DNA of 64,000 nt from Methanogenium organophilum. GTDB taxonomy: Archaea > Halobacteriota > Methanomicrobia > Methanomicrobiales > Methanomicrobiaceae. Below are positions 8,071-16,206 of the stretch, piece after piece. Under the pieces are notes generated by a model that was given only the letters and a program-made list of their open reading frames with translations, searched no databases and had not been told where the DNA came from. The position numbers and the translations under genes were made by a program. Location: contig NZ_CP113361.1 in assembly GCF_026684035.1 (NCBI RefSeq), positions 1,798,001 through 1,862,000 on the forward strand, given 5' to 3'. Position 1 is the stretch's first letter, and every line of letters starts with the position of its first letter.

Positions 8071-8097
8071 AACAGGGGCACTGCCACCCCTGTTTTT
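8071..8097 (+). terminator. Hairpin-plus-T-tract terminator
   Basis: ACAGGGG and CCCCTGT form a seven-base-pair stem around an eight-base loop, followed by five T residues. It sits 20 bases after the frameshifted gene's stop. Archaea usually need only the T tract, so this bacterial-style terminator is a little unusual. Confidence 0.65.
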
Positions 8098-8326
8098 GAC
8101 TGAATTCCGGGCAGAATGAGCTTTTTTTCCGTCCTCTTTTGACCTCGAAAAAGGGCCGTATTTTTGCGCTTTATTTCAGAAAAGAACGAATATTTGTGAA
8201 TTTCTGAGCAGGTGCTATTGACGGATATTTCAGGAGGGTGTGCAGCCTGTCTCCGGCTGAGAACGGCCCACTCCGGCCGTCTGTGTGGACGTTTTTTCCG
8301 GGGTGCGGGCCTGTTGGGGGGCCTAT

Positions 8327-8566
8327 TTAAGCGTTACTTAACCCCGGCGTGGGGATTTTTCCTAATAGTGCGAGAATTGTAATCCGCAGCTGCAGGAGGA
8401 AGCAAATTGCCATTCCTATCCACAGTGCATAGTAGAGGAGTGCATAATCGATGCTTGAAAGGGAATTGATGATAGCAACCAGGAGAGCTGTGATGGCGAA
8501 ACGAAATCCCCATTCTGCGGGGTAGAGGAGTTCACGCCAGGTGTTAGTCATAATCTTCTCTTTCAC
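8327..8566 (-). CDS. Small two-helix membrane protein
   Basis: Up to 79 residues from a GTG at 8566, or 74 from an ATG at 8551. Two hydrophobic segments are visible (FAITALLVAIINSL and ALLYYALWIGMAICFLL), the second followed by LRITILALLGKIPTPG, so it may form two or three membrane passes. There is no recognised family. It stands alone between the terminator-bearing pseudogene and the TBP paralogue. Its size and hydrophobicity are compatible with a holin-like or toxin-like peptide of a mobile element, but that is only a possibility. Confidence 0.45.
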   Translation of the reverse strand: MKEKIMTNTWRELLYPAEWGFRFAITALLVAIINSLSSIDYALLYYALWIGMAICFLLQLRITILALLGKIPTPGLSNA

Positions 8567-8774
8567 GGTGCTTTATTTAATATATGGGGATGAGGAGGGT
8601 GAATGTATGGTACAGAGAGAATGTATTGCTTATAACGATCTATTGGATTGTAGCCTTGTTCGATAAAGATCATGCATTGATGATTTCCCTAACTTATTAT
8701 TGCAAAGGGGACGATATTCACAGAGCATTTTCTTTCATGATGAATCTGCAAAATCAGTTAAATCCAGGTATTAT

Positions 8775-9296
8775 ATGAGAAAATTAGAGATTGTCAATGT
8801 GGTAGCAACGGGAACATTAACCGAGTCTCTTGATTTAGAAAAATTGCATCAAAATTTGCCCGGAACTGTGAAATCAACATCGCATTGGTTAAAATATCGA
8901 TTGCCTGAAAATAATAAATATATCGCATTCTATAAGTCAGGAAAGTTTCTCCTTACAGGAAAAGATGTTTTGGACAAACAGGATGAACTTTGTGCCAGAA
9001 TTCTCGATATTCTTCGCAAAGCTGATGTCGCATATACACTTGACCACCTCACGATAAACAATATAGTATGCAAAACGAGTGTTAAATTGAACAAATCCCT
9101 TGATGTGATAATTGAGCAGGCTGATCCTAAGAAAGGGAGCTACGAACCCGAACAATTTCCAGGATTGATCTATAAGGATTGGGGTGTTAGTTTTCTTTTG
9201 TTTTCCAGTGGTAGCGTGATTATTACAGGAGCCAAAAAAATCGAAGAGTCACAAAATGGATTCAATAATTTTGTTCAATTCCTATCTAAAATCTAA
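8775..9296 (+). CDS. Divergent TATA-binding protein paralogue
   Basis: A 173-residue member of the TBP family made of two saddle repeats. Repeat 1 opens with IVNVVATGTL and LDLEKL; repeat 2 contains the signature YEPEQFPGLIYK and LLFSSGSVIITGAK. Repeat 1 has lost its PEQFPG motif: SHWLKYR occupies the place, so W38 replaces the first DNA-kinking phenylalanine, while F52 is kept and repeat 2 keeps F128 and F143. The acidic C-terminal tail common in archaeal TBPs is absent. The ATG at 8775 puts the TBP fold at residue 4. The gene is AT-rich in an island with an Orc1/Cdc6 fragment, so it is probably an acquired alternative TBP that could redirect transcription. Confidence 0.85.
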   Translation: MRKLEIVNVVATGTLTESLDLEKLHQNLPGTVKSTSHWLKYRLPENNKYIAFYKSGKFLLTGKDVLDKQDELCARILDILRKADVAYTLDHLTINNIVCKTSVKLNKSLDVIIEQADPKKGSYEPEQFPGLIYKDWGVSFLLFSSGSVIITGAKKIEESQNGFNNFVQFLSKI

Positions 9297-9377
9297 TGCA
9301 CCAAACGCTCACGGCCGCTGCGGCGTCCGTCAGCTCCTTGTGGCACCGCCTCCGCGTCACTGCTGCGCAGGCACGCT
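9296..9377 (+). repeat. Inverted repeat, left arm
   Basis: An 82-base GC-rich arm starting at the TBP stop codon. It is about 90% identical to the reverse complement of 13533-13613, with the first 23 bases identical, then about eight differences including one single-base gap. The two arms bound a 4.3-kb block holding the DUF2290, helicase and GIY-YIG genes. The arm is much richer in G+C than the adjoining TBP and DUF2290 genes. Confidence 0.85.
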
Positions 9378-9420
9378 TCGGCGGTGAAAATCCACATTAT
9401 TCGTTCAAAATTAATCAAAT

Positions 9421-10152
9421 TTATTGAGTTGGGATATTTAAATGAGGCAAAAATTCATAATTATCGCTTATGATTTTTTGAAAGCTGGGATTATTGATTT
9501 TTCGTAATTGTCCCTTATTTTTTGGTTTTCCATCTTGATCAAGTCTCATTGAGTGATATTCTCTTGGATAAAAATGAGCGATTATAAATTCAATAAATTG
9601 ACGCGGAGATGGGACCACCGTCAATGGAATTCGTGCATCACCAAATAATCCAATATGCATGTGGCATGAGTGATGGAGGGGGCTTTCTGTTTCTTCATTT
9701 GAAAAATCAATTCTAAGCCAAGGAACAATGAAGTCCTCGTAATAAAAGGAGTTTTGAGAAAAACTATCCGAATCTATTAAGCTATCCATTATGGTGTCAT
9801 GAGTGAACGTGAGTTCCGGATCTTCTCCCTCTTGGTCCCATTTTTCTCCACTTCTTGGGATTGGGGTATTTCCATAATATGCAAGTCTGGCTTCTATGAG
9901 TGTCGAATTATCTTTTTCAAACTTATAGAATATCTGTATGAATGAACCGTCTTCAATTATTTGAAAAGTATATTGCTTTTTCATTTCTAATAAATCTAAA
10001 TCATTTTTGTGCATAATATGAGGCAATATTAATGGAGTGTGATTAAGCCATGTTATACTATTATTCTCGCGTATATATTGAGTATTTACGAGAATATCTG
10101 ACCATTCACTGTATGTGGCAACTAAGGAACTCATTACATCACTGACATTCAT
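9421..10152 (-). CDS. DUF2290-family protein
   Basis: A 243-residue soluble protein. The C-terminal half shows the DUF2290 pattern: PLHHSCHMHIG with spaced histidines, then GDARIPLTVVPSPRQFIEFIIAHFYP. The N-terminal half is beta-rich. The function of the family is not established. The gene overlaps the upstream helicase gene by 4 bases (ATGA), so the two form one translationally coupled unit and probably one complex. The histidine cluster could be a metal or catalytic site. A role in antiviral defence is inferred from the helicase partner and the island context. Codon use is AT-rich, unlike the core genes of this window. Confidence 0.7.
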   Translation of the reverse strand: MNVSDVMSSLVATYSEWSDILVNTQYIRENNSITWLNHTPLILPHIMHKNDLDLLEMKKQYTFQIIEDGSFIQIFYKFEKDNSTLIEARLAYYGNTPIPRSGEKWDQEGEDPELTFTHDTIMDSLIDSDSFSQNSFYYEDFIVPWLRIDFSNEETESPLHHSCHMHIGLFGDARIPLTVVPSPRQFIEFIIAHFYPREYHSMRLDQDGKPKNKGQLRKINNPSFQKIISDNYEFLPHLNIPTQ

Positions 10153-12320
10153 TCCTTCTTAGCCTCTGAAATCTGTGATATTAGCTTTTCAACTAATTCT
10201 GGCTGTTTTTTAACTAGTTCTGCAAATACTTTTGGGTTAACGTTTGTTAGATCTGATAGTGATCCAGTTACTTTTTGGATTTCTCGACGTCTTCTCGTTG
10301 TTTCAGCGTCCAAATTTCGAATTGAATTCAAATCAGGAAATGTAAATTTGAATCTTGGCTGATCTTTTAGGATTTTATTAATTTCATTTTCAGCATCTAA
10401 CATGCCTGGGCCGACGCCGGTTATTCTGACCCAAGCTTTAGAACGTGAAATCGCGGTAAAAGCACGATTGCGGTTTTGTAACTCCTCAACATAATCATAG
10501 AGGGCCTCGAAACTGAATATATATACGATGTATGATTCGTTTCCTTTCGCGCGAAAAACAGTTGATAATGTTACATTGCCAACTTCTCCAAAAGCACTTA
10601 CGTCAGATCCCAAACCAGGAATGTTCGAACGAATATTCAGGTCAATTAATTTCTTCTGAAGAGGAGGCAAATATTGCTTCATCTTGAGGGCATCCAAACA
10701 AATGACCACTATATGTTCTGGCAATACATTTTCAACCTCTATATCACGTTTTATAGAATCAGCGATCCAATCCAATTCTTCATTTTTATCTTTAAAGGTT
10801 TTTGTCACGATTTCTGGATTTGATCCATTGTATATTCTGGAAATTGGAGTTGGACTATTCTCGGGAGGTCGATAAATGGTAATTTCATTACCTTCGACCA
10901 ACTCTCCCTCTTCAACAACATACCCAAATGAATCCCAAGAGTCTTTTGTGCTTAGGATTTGAATCGGTCTATCCGGACTGTACAATCCAAGTCCAATGGC
11001 ATGGGCCAGCATTAATATTTTATGAGGACATCGGTAGGAACGATGGAGTACAAAATCTTTTTCGATACCCCCTGGATACGGTTCTCCTTCAAGTGATACT
11101 AGATCATTCCCATTTTTATCTGCACCGAATAGTTTTTTTGGAGATGGAATTTGCTCTCCAAATAGACTTTGAAGTTCATCATAAACCCAATATATGCAAT
11201 GGTTGGGTTTTGATAGTTTGTAGAGAAGTTTAAAGTATTCGGAATGAAAATCCTGTGCTTCGTCTACCATGATATAATCATAGTATGGTTCAATATCCTT
11301 ATTCAAAAGTTGTGTACAGCAGGCTGTGAATGGATGGTCTCTGTCTAATATACGAGCTTCTTTGAGCTGAAGTGGTGCTATCCCATGTCGCATACAAGCA
11401 TCAAAATACACTCCTGGACGCGAATAGCCACCCCATGCGTGGCGGATATGCAGATTATCCCAATCTGGATCAATTTCGCTGTGGAACCTGTAAAATTTTA
11501 TAATAAGCGCACGGACTTGGTTGTAAAGGCTTTGAGTATTGAATGTAAATAAGATTTTTTTCTCAGGATATCTTAGATGAATATTGGCTGCCTTCATTGC
11601 CAGTAATACGGTTTTCCCAGTTCCGGCTAGACCACGTATTCTTTGAGGACCTGGTGCTATTTGCAGGGCAGCCTTGGCCTGTTCTTCATCGAGCAAAGCA
11701 ATATATCTATCAATATATTTAATGGCATCACCAAGTTTATCCGCATCTTTATGGATTAGACCTAAACCTTTCGTTAATGGATTTATGCCCTGTGCTATGG
11801 ATTTTAAGGTTCGCCATTCTTCTTCTTTCAATTCTGATTCTAATGGGTTTATTATGGGATTTAGATCTTTATCTTTCCAGATAATTATTTCATCATTTAA
11901 TTGATCTGGAAACTTCTCTTCAAATTGAGCTTTATAAATGAGTGGCAATGCTATTGCATTGACTGTCCTAAGTCTATGTCTTAAAACACGGTGCTTATCA
12001 AATTTTGATTGAAGAGTAACCGCATAGTCTTCTGCCTCATATAATGGCGAATCAATCTCTTTTCCATTTATTTTCCAAAAATTTTCATCAATTGATTCAA
12101 TATCTTCCAGTTGCCAAGGGAGGCAGCAAATTATTATTGGATTGTATTTTTTTGCAATGAGTGTAAAATCTGGTGATATTATGGACTCTGTCATAAATAC
12201 AGGGTGTTTGTAGTAACAGATGCCCTCTGTGTCGGGGAATTCCCCCTCAATCCAAGACCAGATCCTTTTTGCTGGTTCATCTGTAGCATACTCTGGGAGA
12301 GTGACATTAAGTTCTATCAT
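10149..12320 (-). CDS. UvrD/Rep-like SF1 helicase with degenerate nuclease-like N-terminus
   Basis: A 723-residue superfamily 1 DNA helicase. Walker A is RGLAGTGKTVLL (about residues 229-239), Walker B is VDEAQD (352-357), a Q/R-rich motif follows at VLHRSYRCPHKIL, and the C-terminal motifs STVFRAKGNESYIVYIF and NRAFTAISRSKAWV are the UvrD motifs V/VI region. The N-terminal about 150 residues include SPDFTLIAKKYNPIIICCLPW, which resembles the core of a NERD/PD-(D/E)xK nuclease, but the E-x-K pair is not present, so nuclease activity is doubtful. The last 80 residues form helices. It is coupled to the DUF2290 gene. Predicted to act on foreign DNA as part of a two-gene defence module (inference). 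Confidence 0.8.
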   Translation of the reverse strand: MIELNVTLPEYATDEPAKRIWSWIEGEFPDTEGICYYKHPVFMTESIISPDFTLIAKKYNPIIICCLPWQLEDIESIDENFWKINGKEIDSPLYEAEDYAVTLQSKFDKHRVLRHRLRTVNAIALPLIYKAQFEEKFPDQLNDEIIIWKDKDLNPIINPLESELKEEEWRTLKSIAQGINPLTKGLGLIHKDADKLGDAIKYIDRYIALLDEEQAKAALQIAPGPQRIRGLAGTGKTVLLAMKAANIHLRYPEKKILFTFNTQSLYNQVRALIIKFYRFHSEIDPDWDNLHIRHAWGGYSRPGVYFDACMRHGIAPLQLKEARILDRDHPFTACCTQLLNKDIEPYYDYIMVDEAQDFHSEYFKLLYKLSKPNHCIYWVYDELQSLFGEQIPSPKKLFGADKNGNDLVSLEGEPYPGGIEKDFVLHRSYRCPHKILMLAHAIGLGLYSPDRPIQILSTKDSWDSFGYVVEEGELVEGNEITIYRPPENSPTPISRIYNGSNPEIVTKTFKDKNEELDWIADSIKRDIEVENVLPEHIVVICLDALKMKQYLPPLQKKLIDLNIRSNIPGLGSDVSAFGEVGNVTLSTVFRAKGNESYIVYIFSFEALYDYVEELQNRNRAFTAISRSKAWVRITGVGPGMLDAENEINKILKDQPRFKFTFPDLNSIRNLDAETTRRRREIQKVTGSLSDLTNVNPKVFAELVKKQPELVEKLISQISEAKKE

Positions 12321-12600
12321 ATATCTTAACCCATTTTTCCTTCAATCAAGATGATAATAATCGAAGAGATTTTATCTTTTGAATTAATTGAATATTAGTT
12401 ACTACCATACATAACAAATATCCTTTATTATATGCATTTTCCCGAAAGGTCATTTCAATTCTTAAGAGAAGATATAGAGACACCATTCGGTCGAGAAAAT
12501 AGTACAACTAGATTAATGAAATCAAGATTGGAATGATTCTGCATAATGGGACTTCTGAAATGGGGAAGAAGGTTTTCTACTGAATCAATAGTTCTCTTAC
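12321..12600. other. AT-rich gap between helicase and GIY-YIG genes
   Basis: No gene is seen. On the minus strand a TATA-like ATGCATATAATAAAGG lies near 12425-12440, about 110 bases before the helicase ATG, and may be the helicase promoter. Nothing else is recognisable. Confidence 0.35.
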
Positions 12601-13475
12601 TCAGAACTGCCGTTTCGGTGGCCCGCCCGCACGCTCTACCCAGGCACCAATAAGTCATTCTCCCATTCAAGACGCTGGTAGTGTTCCGTCATATCCGAAC
12701 AGAGCACATGCGATACCCGGACCTCTTCGTCCCGGAATGTCTTTACATGAGAGGCCATGCGTGAACGGAGACGCTTCGTCTCGCCGATATAGATCACTTC
12801 TCCAGACGGATTTATCATCATATAAAGGGCCGGCCATTCGGAAAATTTTGTCAGTGATGCTTTCTGCAAGGGCAGCGGCGGCTCCCAATGCAGGCCCATC
12901 CAGTCTCCTTCATTAGGGCTGCCGATATCGTGGAGAGGAACGGATGAAGGCCCGGCAGCGGGATTGATCTGTCCTTCCGGCAGCCGTCCGCCACGTATGC
13001 CCGCTGAACGGTTTGTTGACCGGGAATAGTGCGAGTGAAACCGTCCATGATTGCAGAGGGTGGATGAGCCATGTTCACACCGGTATTTCCATAGAAGGTA
13101 TGCCTCCTGCCCCAACCGGTGCCGTCTTCCTTCGTCCCCTCCGTGGAATGGAAGCGGAGCCACCGAGACTTCGAAGTCGCATCCTTCTGCATCCCGCCAT
13201 GTCCAGAGGGACTGGGCGGCGGTGTGGGGATCGTTCCACGGCATTTCATCGGATGAATTGTAGAAGACCCGGAGTTCCCGCATCCTCTGTCGGAGTGATC
13301 GGCCCGTCTGGCCGATGTATGCAAGGATCTGTCCGTCTACGGGTCGGACCCGGTAGATACCAGGTTGTGTTGGGATATGTGATAATTCACGGTGTTTGTT
13401 ATTCAGGGGAACCCATCTGGTCCAGGAGAGGTTTCCCCAGGACGATGCAAGGTAGGAAGGAGTGTTCGGTTTCAT
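12601..13475 (-). pseudogene. Tandem GIY-YIG domain protein, frameshifted near its end
   Basis: Two GIY-YIG nuclease-like domains. The first, residues about 38-66, has PGIYRVRPVDGQ and LAYIGQTGRSLRQRM; the second, about 220-250, has PALYMMINPSGEVIYIGETKRLRSRM. The frame in use stops after ENDLLVPG at 12636, but loss of one A near 12650 explains this: in the neighbouring frame the sequence continues IGAWVERAGGPPKRQF to TGA at 12601-12603, a natural C-terminus for this family. I take the ATG at 13475; the longer frame to 13613 runs through an inverted-repeat arm and is probably not translated. Such proteins are uncharacterised and may cleave DNA. Truncation by six or seven residues plus loss of the tail may or may not inactivate it. 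Confidence 0.7.
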
Positions 13476-13532
13476 GGCTGGTTTCGATGATGAGTAGTTT
13501 ATTGTGATAGGGGAAAAATGGCCCGCCGCAGG

Positions 13533-13613
13533 AGCGTGCCTGCGAAGCAGTGACGCGGAGGCGGCGCCACAGGAGTTGACGGACGCGAACGCGGCCGTGA
13601 GCGTTTGGTGCAT
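13533..13613 (-). repeat. Inverted repeat, right arm
   Basis: Reverse complement of the 9296-9377 arm, read from 13613 leftwards. It lies 58 bases upstream of the GIY-YIG start. No transposase gene or flanking target-site duplication is evident. Confidence 0.85.
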
Positions 13614-13760
13614 CCGTACACTGATGCATGAACAGGGGAGGCCGTTGCCCCGAAGGGTGAACGGCCGTTTGGATGAAAAAGGAAAGGATGGGGTTGTATT
13701 TGTAATCCTAATGGAAGAAAACGATATTTATGTGTTCTTTTAAGTTTCATTCGGATGCCG

Positions 13761-13778
13761 TTTAAATTATTATATTTG
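13761..13778 (+). promoter_or_regulatory. Possible promoter of the HEPN gene
   Basis: TTTAAATTATTATATTTG is a TATA-like stretch about 105 bases before the ATG at 13882. The region 13614-13881 otherwise contains no recognisable gene. Weak prediction. Confidence 0.3.
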
Positions 13779-13881
13779 ATAAATTGGGAATATTCATAAA
13801 TGGACAAAATATCCATGAAAGAGACTCAATCAAATTGGATTATTCGATATCGATATTTCCTCTCAAATAATATTTACCCCA

Positions 13882-15288
13882 ATGGAAGATTACTTAGATA
13901 TATTTCAAAATCTGCTCTTGGAAATTTCTCAATTGGTAGGTGATTCTATTGAGATTGCTCAACGAGGAGGTGAGATTGAACCAGAATATCACAATTACAT
14001 ATACACCATAGTGGACGAATTTAATTATGATAGTAGTGGATTTTCTTCTTATTCACAGCATAAGGAAGAACGAACAGAAGAAGAGTGGCATACAGCCCAA
14101 AATAAGATCTATCAGAATATTTTAGATTCAGAGAAGTTTTCATCACTAAAATTTCAACTTGATTCTCTTACTGACGAAACGTTTGATGTGTCAGGTAATT
14201 TCGGCACCTTTCTTTTAAAATTAATTTCTGCATATTTTGAAAATCAAGAAGACTACAAAAAACTAGCTCAAAATATTATCTCTGCATTTATCCGTGAATA
14301 TTCCGGCAATCCGATCAAATATTGCTCTAAAGTCAAACTATATGGCATTGTTGTCGAACTTAATTCATTACCCTTAAGTGATCAAATTATTTTACGAAAA
14401 CCACAAAAGAAAGACTTTGAATCATGCATTCCAGAAGGGCATTCAGAATCTCCAAAAATGAATTGGCAGGATCCATCTGCATTTTTAGAGATAGTTATAG
14501 AGGGAACAAATCAACGTCAATTACAAGATGAGATTAGGAAATCGATAATTCTAATACAGCTTTACAAAGTTGGGAGTGCAGAAATTCTCGAATACCAGTT
14601 AAACTCAGAATCATTCGGTTTTCCAGTGTCTGGAACTATTGGTAGTATTAGCCAGGGCGGACATCTTATAAACAGTCACATATCAGAACAGGACATTATC
14701 CCTATGCAGAATTTTTGGAATGCAGCCTCTCCATTAATACCAATCCATATGGTTTTGCTCGATAAAAATATCTCAGATCACATATCAATTGCCTACCAAC
14801 ATTACAATAACGCCTTATTGCAAAGGGGAATCATCGAACAAAGAGTTGCAAGCGCCATTATGGGATTGGAAGCTTTGTTTTTAAAAGGAAATGATCGAAG
14901 CGAACTCTCCTATCGGCTTGCAGTTAGAATAAGCAAAATATCAACAATATTCAATAGAGACCCAATAGATATTCGACAGTTGGTGAAAGAGTCCTACAAT
15001 ATTAGAAGCACCTATCTTCACGGAGACCAACTCAGTTCGAAAGAAAAGTCGAAATTAGAGAAAAAAGTAGGGAAAAATATGCAAAATATCCTCCTTTCAG
15101 TATTAGATTGCTTAAGAATGTCAATCATTCTCAACATGGAATTAAAGAAGGATGAAATAGGGAAAGAGGATTTCATTGATCTAATCGATGATTCTCTTGT
15201 TGATGATGATGCTAACAAAAAAGTTATTGACATTCTAAGAAATGAAAATTTCATCGCTATTATGGATGGCACAAATAATTGTCAATAG
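13882..15288 (+). CDS. HEPN-domain (ApeA-like) putative ribonuclease
   Basis: A 468-residue soluble protein. The C-terminal part resembles the Apea-like HEPN domain: a helix with SAIMGLEALFLKGND, then SELSYRLAVRISKI, and the catalytic Rx4H motif R375-S-T-Y-L-H380 (NIRSTYLHG). HEPN domains with this motif are metal-independent RNases found in abortive-infection proteins. The N-terminal 250 residues are not recognised; they are acidic and mixed alpha/beta and may sense an invader. The gene is AT-rich, stands alone on the plus strand and lies directly before tRNA-Leu, at the island's right boundary. The defence role is inference. The HEPN assignment is well supported by motif and surrounding helices. 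Confidence 0.72.
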   Translation: MEDYLDIFQNLLLEISQLVGDSIEIAQRGGEIEPEYHNYIYTIVDEFNYDSSGFSSYSQHKEERTEEEWHTAQNKIYQNILDSEKFSSLKFQLDSLTDETFDVSGNFGTFLLKLISAYFENQEDYKKLAQNIISAFIREYSGNPIKYCSKVKLYGIVVELNSLPLSDQIILRKPQKKDFESCIPEGHSESPKMNWQDPSAFLEIVIEGTNQRQLQDEIRKSIILIQLYKVGSAEILEYQLNSESFGFPVSGTIGSISQGGHLINSHISEQDIIPMQNFWNAASPLIPIHMVLLDKNISDHISIAYQHYNNALLQRGIIEQRVASAIMGLEALFLKGNDRSELSYRLAVRISKISTIFNRDPIDIRQLVKESYNIRSTYLHGDQLSSKEKSKLEKKVGKNMQNILLSVLDCLRMSIILNMELKKDEIGKEDFIDLIDDSLVDDDANKKVIDILRNENFIAIMDGTNNCQ

Positions 15289-15321
15289 TATGAATTGAAC
15301 TAAAATTTTCTATTTTAAAAA

Positions 15322-15404
15322 TGCGAGCGGCAGGATTTGAACCTGCGAACTCCTACGAGATCGGATCTTGAGTCCGGCTCCTTTGGCCTCTCGGAAACGC
15401 TCGC
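15322..15404 (-). tRNA. tRNA-Leu (anticodon CAA)
   Basis: On the minus strand a full class II tRNA folds: a seven-pair acceptor stem GCGAGCG/CGCTCGC with discriminator A at 15322, a D arm with GAGAGGCCAAAGGAG, an anticodon loop CTCAAGA giving CAA (decodes UUG), a variable arm CTCGTAGGAG, and the T loop GGTTCAAATCC. CCA is not encoded. It marks the right end of the accessory island and, as tRNA genes are common integration targets, may explain the island's position. Confidence 0.93.
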
Positions 15405-15590
15405 ACAGAAATGTGCACAATCTATTGGTCGCTCTTCTCTTATAGATTTACAGGTAGTATAACGCCAACATGGTTACGTAAATCAGGAACCTTGCATCCG
15501 TGCTGCTGCAAACCCGGAGCTAATCCGGCTTCCCTCGCACAACCCGGCACAGAGATGTGCGCAATCTAATTGGTGCTCTTAGATATTGAT
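15403..15590. repeat. Duplicated tRNA 5' flank, second copy decayed
   Basis: The sequence beside the tRNA 5' end (15403-15450) is repeated imperfectly at 15548-15590 (GCACAGARATGTGCRCAATCTA then GGT-GCTCTT). Just before the second copy, 15523-15541 contains AATCCGGCTTCCCTCGCAC, similar to the tRNA's own 5' half. This looks like a partial duplication of tRNA plus flank. Confidence 0.5.
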
Positions 15591-16206
15591 ATTACGGGTA
15601 CGAACGCCTGTAAGGTATTGGCCATGTAAGGTATTGGCCATGTAAGGGTATTGTCCATCACAATATGTCATGCCGATCTGGTATATTGACGGAACAATTT
15701 TGGAGTGAAAACGGATATGCACAATCGTATTCGTACAAATCAACACGAATTGAAGAAAAGAACCGCTCGGAAATCAACAGATCGAAACGGAACAAACCGG
15801 CCCGATACAGCCCATTTGTAAACAAAAGTAATTGAGGACCCTGACCTGCAAAGGGTTTGTGTTAGTGTGAACCAGTGAGGACAGGGTGGTAATTATTTTC
15901 ATCTTAGGGATTATAAAGCGTTGCATCTTATTTTCGGATATCAGCATTTTTTGGCGAGTGGGGGATTGTGGTAGGATTTAGCCAATACGATCCGGCTCCG
16001 AGACTTCCAATATATGTACGAAGGCTTAATATGGCCATTGACGGAAATCCCATATATCTGTCTGCCTCTATATCCTCAATGAATCAGACCGGGATTTCCA
16101 GTACGCGGCCTGTCTCTCTACCGAAGATAAAATGACCAAATCACGGCAGAAATCCTGCACGCGGGCACATAAACTGACGGTCTGCATTTCACCATGGACA
16201 CAAACC
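15405..16206. other. Long non-coding stretch after tRNA-Leu
   Basis: About 800 bases with no convincing gene. It includes the duplicated tRNA flank and, at 15609-15657, three tandem copies of a 16-17 base unit TGTAAGGTATTGGCCA. The remainder to the phosphate transporter shows only short, unsupported frames. Confidence 0.5.
15609..15657 (+). repeat. Three tandem copies of a 16-bp unit
   Basis: Unit TGTAAGGTATTGGCCA at 15609-15624 and 15625-15640, and a variant with one inserted G and one change at 15641-15657. No spacers, so not CRISPR. Confidence 0.85.

Noticed and set aside
9296-9420. Short gene starting at the TBP stop (ATG 9296)
   Set aside because: Its codons are the inverted-repeat arm; the same start appears in the right arm, so it is explained by the repeat.
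12636-13613. Longer GIY-YIG frame starting at 13613
   Set aside because: Its first 46 codons run through an inverted-repeat arm and are low-complexity; ATG 13475 is the better start.
15523-15541. Second tRNA gene
   Set aside because: Only a fragment resembling the tRNA 5' half is present; no T arm or acceptor 3' half.
15609-15657. CRISPR-like tandem repeats
   Set aside because: Units are adjacent without spacers and only three in number. No other array was seen near the Cas1 gene.
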